Positions 18,233-26,527 of a stretch of DNA of 64,000 nt are shown one piece after another. The first letter of the stretch is position 1, and each line of letters opens with the position of its first letter. The stretch is taken from positions 206,793 to 270,792 of the forward strand of contig NZ_FRBI01000009.1 of the NCBI RefSeq assembly GCF_900142575.1. Reading direction: 5' to 3'. The notes below the pieces were generated by a model that saw only the letters and a list, made by a program, of their open reading frames with translations, had not been told where the DNA came from and made no database searches. The position numbers were made by a program, and so were the translations under genes. This DNA comes from Actinacidiphila paucisporea. Its GTDB lineage: Bacteria; Actinomycetota; Actinomycetes; Streptomycetales; Streptomycetaceae.

Positions 18233-18403
18233 ATGTCACTTCCTTGGGGGGAAGATGAGCAACTTGTGGGTTACACCTTCGGAGCGCTCACGGCCTCAGC
18301 GTGCACGTCCCTAACCGAGGGAGCAGGGGCCGTTCCCTGCGCCATGCTTGGGACATCTATAGGTAACCAGGCCTCGTCCAAATTCGACAGCGAGACCACC
18401 TGA
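18233..18403 (+). CDS. Possible 56-aa peptide
   Basis: Frame beginning MSLPWGEDEQLVGYTFGALT, with two cysteines in SACTSLTEGAGAVPCAMLG and ending FDSETT. Gly/Ala-rich and weakly hydrophobic. Codon bias is not typical of this genome and the ribosome site is weak. It lies 45 nt before a better-supported membrane-peptide gene, so a two-gene unit is possible. Could be chance. Confidence 0.25.
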   Translation: MSLPWGEDEQLVGYTFGALTASACTSLTEGAGAVPCAMLGTSIGNQASSKFDSETT

Positions 18404-18448
18404 AAAGCGTCTTCTCCGAAGATGATTCCTGAGATCTGGAGACCCGAT

Positions 18449-18580
18449 ATGGCGATTCATCACATAGCAGGCCCTGTGATCATCCAAGGTGGAGGTCCTC
18501 TCGCCGGCTGGGGGTTCGGCATAGTCATCGTTGTCGTCGCGGTCGTGTGGGGCATCGTCTACAACGTGCGTAGGAAGTAG
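18449..18580 (+). CDS. 43-aa single-helix membrane peptide
   Basis: Small protein starting MAIHHIAGPVIIQGGGPLAG. One hydrophobic helix (FGIVIVVVAVVWGIVY) is followed by a basic NVRRK end. GGAGA lies 6 nt before the ATG. Its size and plan (Gly-rich start, one helix, Arg/Lys end) match the 41-aa peptide at 61936-62061, although identity is low. Possible roles are membrane regulator, holin-like or bacteriocin-like peptide; none can be shown. A strong hairpin follows 33 nt after the stop. Confidence 0.55.
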   Translation: MAIHHIAGPVIIQGGGPLAGWGFGIVIVVVAVVWGIVYNVRRK

Positions 18581-18612
18581 TACGAAGTCCTCACCCGGAT
18601 GCCGGAGCGGGC

Positions 18613-18647
18613 AGATCCCACCCCACATCCCATGTGGAGTGGGATCT
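18613..18647. terminator. 35-nt nested hairpin
   Basis: AGATCCCAC (18613-18621) pairs with GTGGGATCT (18639-18647), and inside it CCACAT (18623-18628) pairs with ATGTGG (18632-18637) around a CCC loop. One C/A mismatch separates the two stems. Likely the terminator of the small membrane peptide gene; it also directly precedes the tap-tpg relic. Confidence 0.6.
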
Positions 18648-18710
18648 CGCGCCCAGCAGCACAACCCGGCCCGGTACGAGGGCGACGACACGCTGGACGA
18701 CGGGGAGTAG
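18645..18710 (+). pseudogene. Probable C-terminal remnant of tap (telomere-associated protein)
   Basis: The last codons before a TAG at 18708 read AQQHNPARYEGDDTLDDGE, an acidic tail like that expected at the end of Tap. Tap is the partner gene normally located directly upstream of tpg. The TAG lies 3 nt before the tpg start, the typical tap-tpg spacing. The rest of tap is missing. Assignment rests on position and tail composition only. Confidence 0.4.
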
Positions 18711-18713
18711 GCC

Positions 18714-19271
18714 GTGGGCGAGGTCGAAGACGTGCTCCAGCGGGCGGCCGCGAACACCGCGACGCTGCCCATCCCGAAGTCCGCGCAGGCACAGATGCGG
18801 TTCCTACTGAAGGCGGAGAAGGGCTCCACCCGCGCGGTGGCCGCCCGGCTCGGGGTCACGCAGCGCACGGTGGAGCGGTACGTCAAGGGTACGCTGCGGC
18901 GGCCGCGGAAGGACCTGGCGGCCCGCCTGGAGCGCGAGGTCCGCAAGGACTGGCAGCCCCGCATCCATCAGCGGGCGAAGAAGCACGCCGCCTCGCGCGG
19001 CGGCATCGTGATCGAGACCCGGACCCGGTTCGGGTTCACCGCCGCGCCCGGGTCGACGGATGACGGGCGGATGCGCCGCATCACCCAGCACCTGCCCCCG
19101 ACTTACGCCACGAGGCTGTTCGCTGCGCAGGCCGCCGGTGCTACCGAGCAGCAGCTGCAGAACATCGCCGCTGAGGGTCTGCAGGAGATCTACTCCAAGG
19201 ACCGCGGTCGCCGCGCCCACGACCTCGAAGTGGAGTTCACCGACATCGACTACATCGAGCTGGACTTTTGA
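18714..19271 (+). CDS. tpg: Telomere terminal protein Tpg
   Basis: Terminal protein that caps and primes the 5' ends of linear Streptomyces replicons, 185 aa, GTG start. The N-terminal part has a helix-turn-helix (VAARLGVTQRTVERYVKGTL). The central segment TRTRFGFTAAPGSTDD is the family hallmark. Thr115 in it aligns with the Thr known to carry the DNA covalently. The C-terminus holds ATEQQLQNIAAEGLQEIYSK, RRAHDLEVEFTDIDYIELDF. It appears intact, but its usual partner tap is reduced to a tail. Its presence implies a linear chromosome or linear plasmid. Confidence 0.92.
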   Translation: MGEVEDVLQRAAANTATLPIPKSAQAQMRFLLKAEKGSTRAVAARLGVTQRTVERYVKGTLRRPRKDLAARLEREVRKDWQPRIHQRAKKHAASRGGIVIETRTRFGFTAAPGSTDDGRMRRITQHLPPTYATRLFAAQAAGATEQQLQNIAAEGLQEIYSKDRGRRAHDLEVEFTDIDYIELDF

Positions 19272-19490
19272 TCCGGCTGGTCCGATACGACAGCGTCCCT
19301 TCCCGGCATCCGAGCTGCCGGGAAGTGACGCTGTCATGATGCACCGGGACTTTAGTCCGCGTCGCGCCGATCCCTATCACGCGCATGGCGTGCAACATCC
19401 CGGAAGGCTTCGCCCAGGAACTGGAACAGCACGGCCCCTGCCGAGATGATGCCGGGCCACCCGCCACCCAGGCGATCCGGGGCCGGCGGA

Positions 19491-19932
19491 TCACGAAGGC
19501 CGCCGACGGCGCGGGCCAGGGTCGGGTGCTAGCGGGCGCACCACAGCCTGGTCCCCGTTCTCGCGCGGGCACAGCGCCCGCAGGTCCGCTGTCATCGCCC
19601 GGCCGCGGCCGACGGGCCGGGTGGAGCCGTCGATCGCCGTCTGACAGGCCCGGTTCGGCGCGGTGGCCGCGCAGGGTCTGGACGAGGTGTCGGCGAGCAC
19701 GTGGCGCACCAGTTCGGGCCCGAGATGCACGATGCGGTACTGGTAGCCGATCTCGGCGGCCTTCTGCCCGTCGTGCGCCTCTTTCCGGGTTGAAGGCCAT
19801 CACCATCCCGGCGCCGCTGGTGTGGGCGGCGCCCCGGCATCGGAAACGCTGGGCGCCGGCATCGGTGATGCCGAAGGAGTACGAGTCGTGGCTGCGCACC
19901 GGATACACGTGTTCCCGGAAACGTGCGTGCAT
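19491..19932 (-). pseudogene. AraC-type regulator, ligand-domain relic
   Basis: Fragments of the N-terminal AraC cupin domain: MHARFREHVYPVRSHDSYSF and GAAHTSGAGMVMAFNPE, then after a frame change near 19795 EAHDGQKAAEIGYQYRIVHL and GPELVRHVLAD. The first ATG lies within the domain and the HTH half is missing, so both ends and the frame are damaged. No expressed product expected. Confidence 0.75.
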
Positions 19933-20079
19933 CGCCTCCAGACCTGAGCCCGCTCGAGGCCCCGCCCGCCGGTGGCGGCCGGGGCCGGTGGTAGCAGCGC
20001 CCGTCGCCGTGCGAAAGCCGTGGCGGACATCGACCGTTCGCTCACCCCCGGGATGGGAGTCTGCAAGGATGTGGTGCTC

Positions 20080-21351
20080 ATGAGGACGTATCGGTTAGCG
20101 CGCTGGTTTCGCATGACCGCCGCGGCGGTCGCCGTGGTCGGCGCCGTGGCGGCCTGCAGCGGAGACCCGGTGTCGGCGCCCCCCGTCGACACGTCCCCGG
20201 GCGCGCACGGCGGCGCCGAGCCGCAGGTGAAGTTCCAGGACCCGCCGCAGGCCTTCGCGCCCGACCACGCCTCGGTCCTCCAGGGGAACTGGTTCTCGTC
20301 GGTGCGCAACCAGGATATCGACGAGGTCATGACGGTCGGCGACGGACGCGCGTACGCGTACGACACCAAGCTCGTCGGCGTCACCGGCCTGCGGCTGGCG
20401 GACGGCGGAACCGCCTGGCGTACTCGGGTCCCCGACGCCGACACACTGGTGAGCGCGCCGCGCTTCGGCGGCGGGATCGTGGCCGGCGCCTTCCGCACCG
20501 ACATCGCGGGGACCGGCACCGCCGAGGACCGGGCCGCGAACGTCGTCGTCGGCTTCGACGCGGTGAGCGGGAAGACGCTGTGGACGCAGGACATCGGCGG
20601 CGCCGAGAACGACGACAGCGACATGCTGCTCGCCCAGGACGACCCGGTGCCCGAGATCATCGATATGGACGCCGAGCACGTCCTGGTCACCGTCGCCTCG
20701 CAGGGCTACTCGGAGACGCCGCCGATGTCCGTGCTCCTCGACACCCGTACTGGCAAGGTGCTGTGGACCGACAACGACCTGAAGGCCGCCGACCTGGACG
20801 GATCCGCGGTCGACGGGGCCCGTGACGACGGCGACTTCGCGGGGCTGTCCGTATCCGACGGGCACGAGCTGTGGAAGCGCAATCTCGGCCTCGGCCATCC
20901 GCTGATCGCGGACGCGGGACCGGGGCTGACGCTGGCCATGGGCACGGAGCACGACCTGCTGATCGACCCGGCCACCGGCAAGGCGGTCTTTGACTCCGGT
21001 GACACCTCGCTGCGGGGCTGCGACTACGACGGCAGGGACACCACCGTCTGCTTCGGCACCGGCTCCGACGTCACCGGACTGGCCTGGGCCTTCGACGTCC
21101 ACACCCACCAGGTGCTGTGGCAGCTGCCGGACGCGGCCGCGCACCGCGAGGCGCCGGGCGTGACGGCGGCCTGGCACGGCGTGGTCTACGGCGTCGGGCA
21201 CGACCCGATGACGCTCGACGCCAGGACCGGCAAGGACCTACGCGCCACCACGGGCCTGGACGACTCGCCCTTCCTGGTCACCGCGGGCTACGGCCTGGTC
21301 TACGACGACCTGTCGCACTCGGTCACCGTCTACCAGGCAGCCGGGGGATGA
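20080..21351 (+). CDS. PQQ-type beta-propeller lipoprotein
   Basis: Membrane-anchored extracellular protein of 423 aa. The signal sequence MRTYRLARWFRMTAAAVAVV ends in lipobox VAAC with Cys26 as the lipidated residue. The body has blade-like repeats of the PQQ-enzyme type, for example VVGFDAVSGKTLWTQDIGG, VLLDTRTGKVLWTDNDLKA, LLIDPATGKAVFDSGD and AFDVHTHQVLWQLPD. The ATG at 20080 has AGGA about 10 nt upstream. It probably binds a ligand or partner at the cell surface; no enzymatic residues are evident. No operon partner. Confidence 0.85.
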   Translation: MRTYRLARWFRMTAAAVAVVGAVAACSGDPVSAPPVDTSPGAHGGAEPQVKFQDPPQAFAPDHASVLQGNWFSSVRNQDIDEVMTVGDGRAYAYDTKLVGVTGLRLADGGTAWRTRVPDADTLVSAPRFGGGIVAGAFRTDIAGTGTAEDRAANVVVGFDAVSGKTLWTQDIGGAENDDSDMLLAQDDPVPEIIDMDAEHVLVTVASQGYSETPPMSVLLDTRTGKVLWTDNDLKAADLDGSAVDGARDDGDFAGLSVSDGHELWKRNLGLGHPLIADAGPGLTLAMGTEHDLLIDPATGKAVFDSGDTSLRGCDYDGRDTTVCFGTGSDVTGLAWAFDVHTHQVLWQLPDAAAHREAPGVTAAWHGVVYGVGHDPMTLDARTGKDLRATTGLDDSPFLVTAGYGLVYDDLSHSVTVYQAAGG

Positions 21352-21759
21352 ACGGCGCGTCTCGCGCGTGCGTTGCCACAGTCCGCCGATACCCACCTCC
21401 TCCTACCGCGACTCGCTGACCGGTGCCGGCTGGGAAGGCCATGACGTCGGCACCTACCGGGACCTGACGCGAATCGCTCCAGGCGCTGACCGGCATGCTC
21501 GGCAGACGGCAGGAGCTCCCGGTGCACTCCTCAACGACCCGCTCCTGCGACACAGCGGACTTCGACGAGACCCCGACCTGCCCCGCGAGTACGACGCGGA
21601 CGGGAGGCTCCAGGCCTGGCCCCGCCGACCTCCACCGGGCCAGGCTGGTGCTGCGGCAAGCCCATAACGGAGAGCTCTTGGCTCACGAATGTCTGAGAGG
21701 TCGGCCCCTGCCGGCGGCCTGAGGACATGAAAGCAGAGGCATGCGTTGCCGGGCGGGTC
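21352..21759. other. No recognisable gene
   Basis: Several short frames without convincing homology. Probably part of the degraded IS256 element whose C-terminal transposase relic follows. Confidence 0.35.
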
Positions 21760-22060
21760 CAGTCTCAGGCCGTCTGCACCGCACCGATCGAGAGCGCGGC
21801 AGTTGAACACTTCGGAGAGTTCCAGGACACGTGGGGAAGAAGTACCCGGCGTCATCAGTTCGTGGGAGAACGGCCGGGCGGAGTTTGGCTACTTCCTGGC
21901 CTGCCCCCGACGTCGAGATCGGCACGGTCATCGGCTCGATGGACGCCATCGAGTCCGTCAGCGCGTGGATGATCAAGGCCGTCCGGGCCCGCGGGCACTT
22001 TCCCGCAGCGCTTTCGAGGGCCGGCTGGCCCCCACCACCTGAACCTCAACAACCAGACTG
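21760..22060 (+). pseudogene. IS256-family transposase relic (C-terminal catalytic part)
   Basis: In two frames the plus strand encodes pieces of an IS256/Mutator transposase: EHFGEFQDTWGKKYP, AVISSWENGRAEFGYFLACP, then GTVIGSMDAIESVSAWMIKA and VRARGHFP. The canonical TTNAIES motif has become SMDAIES. Frameshifted near 21850 and 21905 and truncated on both sides. Confidence 0.8.
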
Positions 22061-22116
22061 AGCCATTGAGTTGGCACTCCCGAACAACCGGAACGACCTG
22101 CTGGGACGGCTGGACG

Positions 22117-22467
22117 TCACTTGCGGTTGCCCGGGTGGGTGCCGCGCGTGTTGCTGAGGGTGCCTGCCTCGGCGTGAGAGTTCTTGTGTTCCTTGCCGGC
22201 CTTCTCGTGCCGGGAGCTCTTGTGGGAGCTGACGTTGGCGCAAACGTTGCCGAAGGAGGGATTGAGGATGCCGAGCAGGTTGATCGAGTTGCCGCAGGCG
22301 TTGACCGGAACGTCGATCGGGATCTGGACGACGTTGCCGGACAGAACGCCGGGTGAGCCGAACGCGGCTCCGGTGGCGTTGGAGCTGGCGGCGGCGGCAC
22401 CGCCGGCAGCCAGCAGGATTCCTGCGGCCAGCGCTGTCAGCGTGGCACCCCTGCAGATTGCTTTCAT
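22117..22467 (-). CDS. Chaplin with hydrophilic C-terminal tail
   Basis: Secreted hydrophobic surface protein of the chaplin family, which coats aerial hyphae of streptomycetes as amyloid-like fibres. 116 aa: a signal peptide (about 1-27), then one chaplin domain with FGSPGVLSGNVVQIPIDVPV, CGNSINLLGILNPSFGNVCA, Cys58 and Cys76 forming the usual disulfide. Short chaplins normally end soon after; here a 38-residue Ser/His/Lys/Asn-rich tail follows without a sortase motif. GGAG precedes the ATG. Probably cell-surface associated. Confidence 0.92.
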   Translation of the reverse strand: MKAICRGATLTALAAGILLAAGGAAAASSNATGAAFGSPGVLSGNVVQIPIDVPVNACGNSINLLGILNPSFGNVCANVSSHKSSRHEKAGKEHKNSHAEAGTLSNTRGTHPGNRK

Positions 22468-22670
22468 CGTTTCTCCAGAGTCGTGGGATCCGTCGGCGGT
22501 GTCCGTAACTGCCGACCGTCATGCGAGCTTCGCTGCCGCGACCTATGAAATTCGGTTCAACCCGCGGACGTCACCCGTCCGGCTGAGAATCCGACCCCGA
22601 TGGGCGCCGGCGGCGGGTGTGGCTGCGGCGATCTGTCCCGACGGTGCTGCGGGGAGCAGGCGGCCTGTGG

Positions 22671-22860
22671 TCACTGTCCCGCGTAGGTGTGCGGGGCGTA
22701 CGCACCCGCCGACGTGAGGACTGCCGCGTCGTTCACGACATCACCCCCAGGCAGGCCCGCAGCCGGATCAGTACGTCGTGCAGCCGGGGCCTGATCGTGT
22801 TCTGCGGAACCGGCAGGGGGCGGGCAACCTCGTCGCAGCCCAGCCCGTCGTAGATCGAAG
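22671..22860 (-). pseudogene. ECF sigma factor / anti-sigma factor relic
   Basis: On the minus strand the last 40 codons of a sigma factor region 4 are visible: YDGLGCDEVARPLPVPQNTI, RPRLHDVLIRLRACLGVMS. Its stop overlaps a GTG that opens VNDAAVLTSAGAYA, the start of a RskA-type zinc anti-sigma factor, which ends after 21 codons. The pair was therefore a sigma/anti-sigma operon, now cut at both ends. Confidence 0.7.
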
Positions 22861-23039
22861 AGGCGCTCGGCCCCCCGCGGGGCAGCTCTGACCTCACGGT
22901 CGAAGGGGAGCACAGGCATCCCGTCGCCCTCGGCGAACAGCACGACGGGAACACGCGCCGGGCGAACGCAGCGCCCCCGGCGAGCCATGCGCTCTCGCCA
23001 GGCTTCGGGAGATTCCTGCCCGCGGCGCCTCGCCCGCTG

Positions 23040-23567
23040 TCATGACGCGCCGCCCGGTGGCGGTGCGGGCCGTTTGGCGGTGTCTCCCGCCGGCGGGCGG
23101 GGCGGGCGCCGGAGCCGCTGGAGCAGGCCGCGCAGTGCCAGGTGGGCGGCGGACGCGGCGAAGAGGGCCGCGGTGATCAGCAGCCAGTGTGTGAGGAAGA
23201 CGTCTTCGCTCAGCGCGGTGTCTCCCCGGTAGGGCTGGGAGCGGCGGAGGATCAGGGGATACCAGACGAGCAGCAGCAGGCCGGAGAGGTACACCGGTAC
23301 ACGCAGGTGGTTGAGGTAAGGCGTCGTGCCGGTGTGGCCGCGGCCGAGTGTCCGCCGGGCGGTGAGGTCGGCTGTCGAGTACAGGGGGACCAGTACCAGG
23401 TCGTGTACGAGAGCGGCGCCCACGAACCATGCGGCCACGGCAAGGGTGCGACCGGCCAGGAGCTGGAGGGCGGCGTAGGCCGCGAGTGCGAGGCAGCCCG
23501 CCATCGCGAGGAGATGGACGGGGCGGGCTCCGTAGGAGCGCAGGAGACGCCGGTGCAGGCGGTTCAT
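23040..23567 (-). CDS. Four-helix integral membrane protein
   Basis: 175-aa membrane protein with four hydrophobic helices, including LAMAGCLALAAYAALQLLAG, RVPVYLSGLLLLVWYPLIL and THWLLITAALFAASAAHLAL. The C-terminal tail is Arg/Pro-rich. It starts 4 nt after the stop of the molybdopterin oxidoreductase gene and is clearly its operon partner, perhaps a membrane subunit or assembly factor. Family not recognised. Confidence 0.75.
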   Translation of the reverse strand: MNRLHRRLLRSYGARPVHLLAMAGCLALAAYAALQLLAGRTLAVAAWFVGAALVHDLVLVPLYSTADLTARRTLGRGHTGTTPYLNHLRVPVYLSGLLLLVWYPLILRRSQPYRGDTALSEDVFLTHWLLITAALFAASAAHLALRGLLQRLRRPPRPPAGDTAKRPAPPPGGAS

Positions 23568-23571
23568 CGGC

Positions 23572-24966
23572 TCACTTCCTGAAGGTGAGGTCGCTGACCC
23601 ACTTGGTGTTGTTGACGCCGGGGCAGGCGGGGACGATCACCCGTGCGGGGAAGCCGTGGTCGGCTGACAGGTCGGCGCCGTTGACGTGCAGCGCGAGCAG
23701 TGACAGGGGGTTGCGGATCTGGTTGGCGGCCAGCAGCACCGTGCTGAAGGCGCCTCCGCGCTGGACGGACTGCACCTCGACGCTGGCCGCGTGGGGCATG
23801 CCTGCGAGGGCCGCCAGGTCAGCGAGGCGCAGACCGGACCACTGCTGGTCGTCGGCGGACCATCCCTCGACGCACGCGATCGGCAGTGCCGCCTGGTGCT
23901 GGGGCATGGCCAGGAGTTCTGCCCGGGTGAAGGTGCGGGTGCCGGCGGGTCCGTGGACGCGCAGCCGCCATGCCGGTCCGATGTCGGCGGCGGTGACGCC
24001 GACCTGCGCGGCGGTCTTGTTGACGGGGAAGCCGCTGGGTCCTCTGCCGGGGTTGCGTCCGTGCGGGGCCAGCAGTGCCGTCCTGCGCGATGCGCCGCCG
24101 ATGCTCTGCCCCGCGGTGACGGCCATGAGAACGAGTGCCCCGGCTCCGGTCAGGGCCAGCGCGCCGCGCCGGCTCATGGTGGGGCGGGAGGGCGTGGAGG
24201 TGACGAGGCCGCTGCTGTCCGGTGGTTCGGGCTCGGTGCGGGCCGTGTCGGTCCGCAGCACCGTGATCAGGCGGATGGCGCGCAGCGCCCGCCACATGAT
24301 GCCGAGCCGCAGTGCCACGTGGGCGGCGAAGGCCGCGATGAAGACCCAGGCACCGTAGAAGTGCAGTGTGTAGAAGGAGCCCGGGAAGATGTAGTGCAGC
24401 TGGATGTTCAGGATGCCGGTGGCGAACTCGAAGAGCGCACCGCCGACCAGCAGCAGCAAAGACACCCGCTCGATCGCCTGAGCCGGTGTGCGGGTGGGCG
24501 GCCAGGTGAAGAGTTTCGGGACCACCGACCACAGCTTGGCCAGCAGGACCGGGACGAGGACGACGCCGAGCGTCACGTGCACGCCTTGGTTGAGCCGGTA
24601 GAGCCAGTAGGGATGGGTCGGCCAGGTGAAGAGGTAGAAGCCGAGGATTCCCTTGCCCGGTGTCTGGTCGTTGACCGGGCCGAGGCGGGGGTTGTAGGCG
24701 GCGTACGAGAACAGGCCGGTCAGGAACTCGATGGTGATCCCGGCCAGCAGCACCAGCCCGAACACCGAGGTGAGCCACGGACCGCGGATCGGGCTGCGCC
24801 AGAAGCCGGTTCTGAAGGGTCCTGGCGGTGCGGTGCGGAAAAGCGCCGCAGTGCGCTGTCCCGGCGATCCCGGCGATCCCGGCGATCCCGGCGGTCGCCG
24901 GGGCGGGCCGGCACGGGTACTGCCGGTAGGGCGGTCGGCCGGTCCGTCCTGCTCGTCGTGGGCCAT
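23572..24966 (-). CDS. Membrane-anchored molybdopterin-dependent oxidoreductase (sulfite-oxidase fold)
   Basis: 464-aa fusion. A Pro/Gly-rich N-terminus (GSPGSPGSPG, from four 9-bp repeats at 24860-24895) is followed by a cytochrome-b561-like membrane part with four or five helices, including GPWLTSVFGLVLLAGITIEF and HFYGAWVFIAAFAAHVALRL. Then comes an internal signal-like helix after SRRGALAL, and a SuoX-type molybdopterin domain whose Mo-binding Cys is in LPIACVEGWSADDQQW. It ends in VNNTKWVSDLTFRK. Predicted to pass electrons between a periplasmic substrate and membrane haem. AGAGGA precedes the ATG at 24966. Substrate unknown. Confidence 0.85.
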   Translation of the reverse strand: MAHDEQDGPADRPTGSTRAGPPRRPPGSPGSPGSPGQRTAALFRTAPPGPFRTGFWRSPIRGPWLTSVFGLVLLAGITIEFLTGLFSYAAYNPRLGPVNDQTPGKGILGFYLFTWPTHPYWLYRLNQGVHVTLGVVLVPVLLAKLWSVVPKLFTWPPTRTPAQAIERVSLLLLVGGALFEFATGILNIQLHYIFPGSFYTLHFYGAWVFIAAFAAHVALRLGIMWRALRAIRLITVLRTDTARTEPEPPDSSGLVTSTPSRPTMSRRGALALTGAGALVLMAVTAGQSIGGASRRTALLAPHGRNPGRGPSGFPVNKTAAQVGVTAADIGPAWRLRVHGPAGTRTFTRAELLAMPQHQAALPIACVEGWSADDQQWSGLRLADLAALAGMPHAASVEVQSVQRGGAFSTVLLAANQIRNPLSLLALHVNGADLSADHGFPARVIVPACPGVNNTKWVSDLTFRK

Positions 24967-25030
24967 GGTGAATCCTCTCGCTCGTGAGTCGCGGGCCCGG
25001 CACCGTGCGTACGCTGCCCGCCGCGAGGTC

Positions 25031-26527
25031 TCACCAGTTGGTGAACAGCAAGTGGTTGACCAGAAGCGCGGCGGCCGCCTGGAGGAACAGCCAGCGGCGG
25101 TGGTCAACCGTCGGGAGGAGGGCGGAGGCGGGAAGCAGCCACGCGACGAACGGCAGCCAGATCCGCTCCGTCTCCGCCTTGCTCATCCCGGACAGGTCGG
25201 CGACGAGCATCATGGCAAGTGCCGCCGCGGCCAGTACGGCGACCGCCTGGGGACCGGTGGGCACGCCGGTCCGCAGCCTTTTCACACCCGCGGGCGCTGC
25301 ACTGAGCGCGCGGCGTGCCGCAGCCACGCCGGCAAGTCCTGCGCTGAAGACACCACAGGCGAGGTCAGCCCAGACCCAGTAACCGTACGGGCGTACCCCG
25401 CCGATGCCCTGGTAGTAGCGCTGGACCAGCAGGGGGTAGGCCTGCCACCAGCAGAATCCGGACAGGGTGAAGGCGGTCGTCACCGCGCCGGCCCCGAGCA
25501 GGGCGGCGGGCAGCGGCCGTGCGGTGCGGGCCAGAGCGAGGACGGCGAGGGCGGCCACGGCGACCAGTACCAGGCCGTACGAGAGGTAGACGGCCAGTCC
25601 GAGGAGCACTCCGGCGCCCAGCGCCACGGCTCTGGGCGCACGGACCGCCCGGGTCGCCGCGAGCGCCAGGAGGGCCAGTCCCCAGGCGACGACCGCGGTG
25701 AAGTACCCGTCGGCGGAGGCACCGATCCAGACGGCGGCCGGAGACAGCGCCACGAACGGAGCGGCTCGCCGCGCCGTCGATTCGTCGCCCAGCACCCGGA
25801 CGGCCAGCAGGACGGCGATCGCCGTGGATCCGCCGGCGCTGATGCACCACGCCGATGCCCATGCGCCGCCGCCGAGGCCGATCCGGTCCAGGGCGACGAA
25901 GGTCAGGACCGCCCCGGGCGGGTGGCCGGCGACATGGGTCGTCCACGGCTGGGGTTGGGTGCTCAGGATGTGCTGGGTGAAGCCCCGCAGGGCGGCGTGT
26001 ACGTGCGCGAAGCGGTCGATCTGCGACAGGTACTCGAAGCTGGTCGTCAGCCTGCCCGCGACGCCGGGCTCCCACCCGTCGACCAATGCCAGTGACCAGG
26101 TCCATGCCATCGCCACCGCCCAGGTGACGAAGAGGAGTGGTCGCCACGCCAGACGTCGGGCGCACTGCGGACCGTAACTGGCACAGGCTGCCGCGACGAC
26201 CGCGGCGGCGGGGGTGCCGGGCCCCCAGTGCGGGCGCCAGAACGCCTGCAGGGGCGGCCACGGCACGTGCAGTGTCCCGTCCGCGTGCTCGATCGCCGCG
26301 CCGACCACGCAGGCAGCGGCGACGAGCAGGACGCCCACCGCGGCCGCGAACGCGTCGGCCCGGCGCCCTAGGCGTACGGAAGGTGTGCCGCTTTCACCCG
26401 GGGCGGAGCCGGGCTCGCCATGCGGGAGCGGCTGCTCCGGAGCGGGTGACCGCCTCTCGGCGGCGCGGCGTTCCGGCAACGGGTCCCGGTGACCGTGGGC
26501 GGTTCCGGTGTGCTGAGGCCGTGTCAT
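25031..26527 (-). CDS. Polytopic membrane protein, GT-C/GT87-like
   Basis: 498-aa integral membrane protein with about 10-12 helices. It has features of GT-C-type mannosyl/glycosyltransferases: a long first outer loop after ACVVGAAIEHADGTLHVPWP, a VAGHPPGAVLTFVALDRIG segment, and many Leu/Ala-rich helices. Gene context (epimerase, GT2, TIGR04282 protein, methyltransferase) supports transfer of a lipid-linked sugar outside the membrane. Its ATG overlaps the upstream methyltransferase stop by ATGA. The family call is tentative. Confidence 0.7.
   Translation of the reverse strand: MTRPQHTGTAHGHRDPLPERRAAERRSPAPEQPLPHGEPGSAPGESGTPSVRLGRRADAFAAAVGVLLVAAACVVGAAIEHADGTLHVPWPPLQAFWRPHWGPGTPAAAVVAAACASYGPQCARRLAWRPLLFVTWAVAMAWTWSLALVDGWEPGVAGRLTTSFEYLSQIDRFAHVHAALRGFTQHILSTQPQPWTTHVAGHPPGAVLTFVALDRIGLGGGAWASAWCISAGGSTAIAVLLAVRVLGDESTARRAAPFVALSPAAVWIGASADGYFTAVVAWGLALLALAATRAVRAPRAVALGAGVLLGLAVYLSYGLVLVAVAALAVLALARTARPLPAALLGAGAVTTAFTLSGFCWWQAYPLLVQRYYQGIGGVRPYGYWVWADLACGVFSAGLAGVAAARRALSAAPAGVKRLRTGVPTGPQAVAVLAAAALAMMLVADLSGMSKAETERIWLPFVAWLLPASALLPTVDHRRWLFLQAAAALLVNHLLFTNW

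Noticed and set aside
18233..18403. 56-aa ORF considered as a bacteriocin paired with the 43-aa membrane peptide
   Set aside because: Weak ribosome site and atypical codon usage; left as a low-confidence feature without a functional claim.
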